64,000 nucleotides of DNA from Saccharomyces uvarum (lineage: Eukaryota > Ascomycota > Saccharomycetes > Saccharomycetales > Saccharomycetaceae), in assembly GCA_947243795.1 (NCBI GenBank), contig OX365929.1, positions 682,001 through 746,000 of the forward strand. The letters run 5' to 3'. Shown here piece by piece: positions 63,423 to 64,000 of the stretch. Position numbers and translations under genes: made by a program. Position 1 is the stretch's first letter. Each line of letters begins with the position of its first letter. Under the pieces are notes generated by a model. That model saw nothing but the letters and a program-made list of their open reading frames with translations. It did no database searches and had not been told where the DNA came from.

Positions 63423-64000
63423 TTAATATATAACTTCATTCCTTAGTTCTTTACCAACGTTGTATTTATTCTTCACAGCATCGGAAAACCTGTTGTTATT
63501 CAAAGGGTCATGCTTTTTTACGTACTTGTGAAGTTCACCTATTAATGTTTCATCTTCAGTATCACCAACATAGGAGATGGCGGTACCTTCTTTCGCGGCA
63601 CGACCAGTCCTACCAATTCTATGAATATAATCGTCTATTTTTTTAGGAATCTGGAAATTGACCACCAATGAAACATTAGGAATGTCCAAACCTCTTGCAG
63701 CAACGTTCGTTGCAACCATAATTTGAACTTTGCCGCTGCGAAATAATTTCAACGAGTGCTCTCTTTGATCTTGCGACCTAGAACCATGTAAAATGGTTAC
63801 TTTCATATTGGTTTCGTTTTGAAATTTTTCAGCCAACCAGTCGGCAGTCTGTTTGTAATTTATGAAAATTATTATGGGCGGCTCATACTTAGTTACAATG
63901 GATCTCAGTTTTTTGAATTTCTGTTCATCATTGTCTGAGTATTCTACAATCTGTTGAATCAGAGGTTCAGACCCTGTATCTACCCCAATGGTCGCGTAGA
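63423..64000 (-). CDS. PRP28: DEAD-box splicing helicase Prp28, N-terminal part beyond window
   Basis: Prp28 displaces U1 snRNA from the 5' splice site so that U6 can replace it. Only the C-terminal RecA-like domain is in the window; the frame stays open to the right edge, so the N-terminal two thirds lie outside. The helicase motifs visible are IV (IIIFINY, read upstream of 63836), V (VATNVAARGLDIPNV) and VI (YIHRIGRTGRAA). The gene ends at the TAA/TGA-type stop at 63423-63425. It is the third spliceosome gene here after PRP42 and SNU56. Confidence 0.96.
   Translation of the reverse strand, partial: YATIGVDTGSEPLIQQIVEYSDNDEQKFKKLRSIVTKYEPPIIIFINYKQTADWLAEKFQNETNMKVTILHGSRSQDQREHSLKLFRSGKVQIMVATNVAARGLDIPNVSLVVNFQIPKKIDDYIHRIGRTGRAAKEGTAISYVGDTEDETLIGELHKYVKKHDPLNNNRFSDAVKNKYNVGKELRNEVIY

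Overview
This window is a nuclear chromosome segment from a budding yeast of the Saccharomyces cerevisiae group. Gene order and orientation match the part of S. cerevisiae chromosome IV running from GCD6 to PRP28: GCD6, TCP1, UPC2, AHA1, ADR1, RAD9, SPR28, MFB1, GTB1, YDR222W, CRF1, HTB1, HTA1, ADK1, SIR4, PCF11, IVY1, COX20, HEM1, RTN1, LYS4, PRP42, FMN1, MRPL7, SEC26, YDR239C, SNU56, a tRNA-Tyr, AMD2, PRP28. Products are full-length and close to S. cerevisiae, but many residues differ from the sequences I remember: a Thr for Ser in the H2B tail, a Thr for Ala in H2A, a 922-residue Upc2, and strongly diverged Rad9 and Sir4. I infer a non-cerevisiae Saccharomyces species and cannot say which one from sequence alone. 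I saw no introns in protein genes, no mobile elements and no CRISPR.

Layout. Positions 1-14100 hold translation initiation (GCD6, cut by the left edge), the CCT1 chaperonin subunit, the sterol regulator UPC2, the Hsp90 co-chaperone AHA1 and the glucose-repression regulator ADR1. Positions 14600-22000 hold three minus-strand genes: the checkpoint adaptor RAD9, the sporulation septin SPR28 and the mitochondrial F-box protein MFB1. Positions 22500-29000 hold glucosidase II beta (GTB1), an uncharacterised gene and the ribosomal-protein gene corepressor CRF1. Positions 29500-37050 hold the divergent H2B/H2A pair, adenylate kinase and SIR4. Positions 37200-50500 hold PCF11, IVY1, a divergent COX20/HEM1 pair, RTN1, LYS4 and PRP42. 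The rest holds FMN1, MRPL7, SEC26, YDR239C, SNU56, an intron-containing tRNA-Tyr(GUA), AMD2 and the C-terminal part of PRP28, cut by the right edge.

The genes are individually transcribed and do not form an operon. Links between them are at promoters: HTB1/HTA1 share Spt10-type UAS elements, COX20/HEM1 share a region with a perfect HAP (CCAAT) box, and MFB1/GTB1 share a region with a Reb1 site. Several promoters carry sites that fit the known biology of the gene: sterol elements at UPC2, heat-shock elements at AHA1, a middle-sporulation element at SPR28 and a Gcn4-like site at LYS4.

I did not find a convincing new biological system. The most useful leads are a GC-rich perfect hairpin between AHA1 and ADR1, a palindromic sterol element upstream of UPC2, paired heat-shock elements upstream of AHA1, a 597-nt ATG-free leader at ADR1, degenerate nucleotide-binding motifs in SPR28, and small or upstream reading frames at SIR4, GTB1, CRF1 and next to the tRNA.
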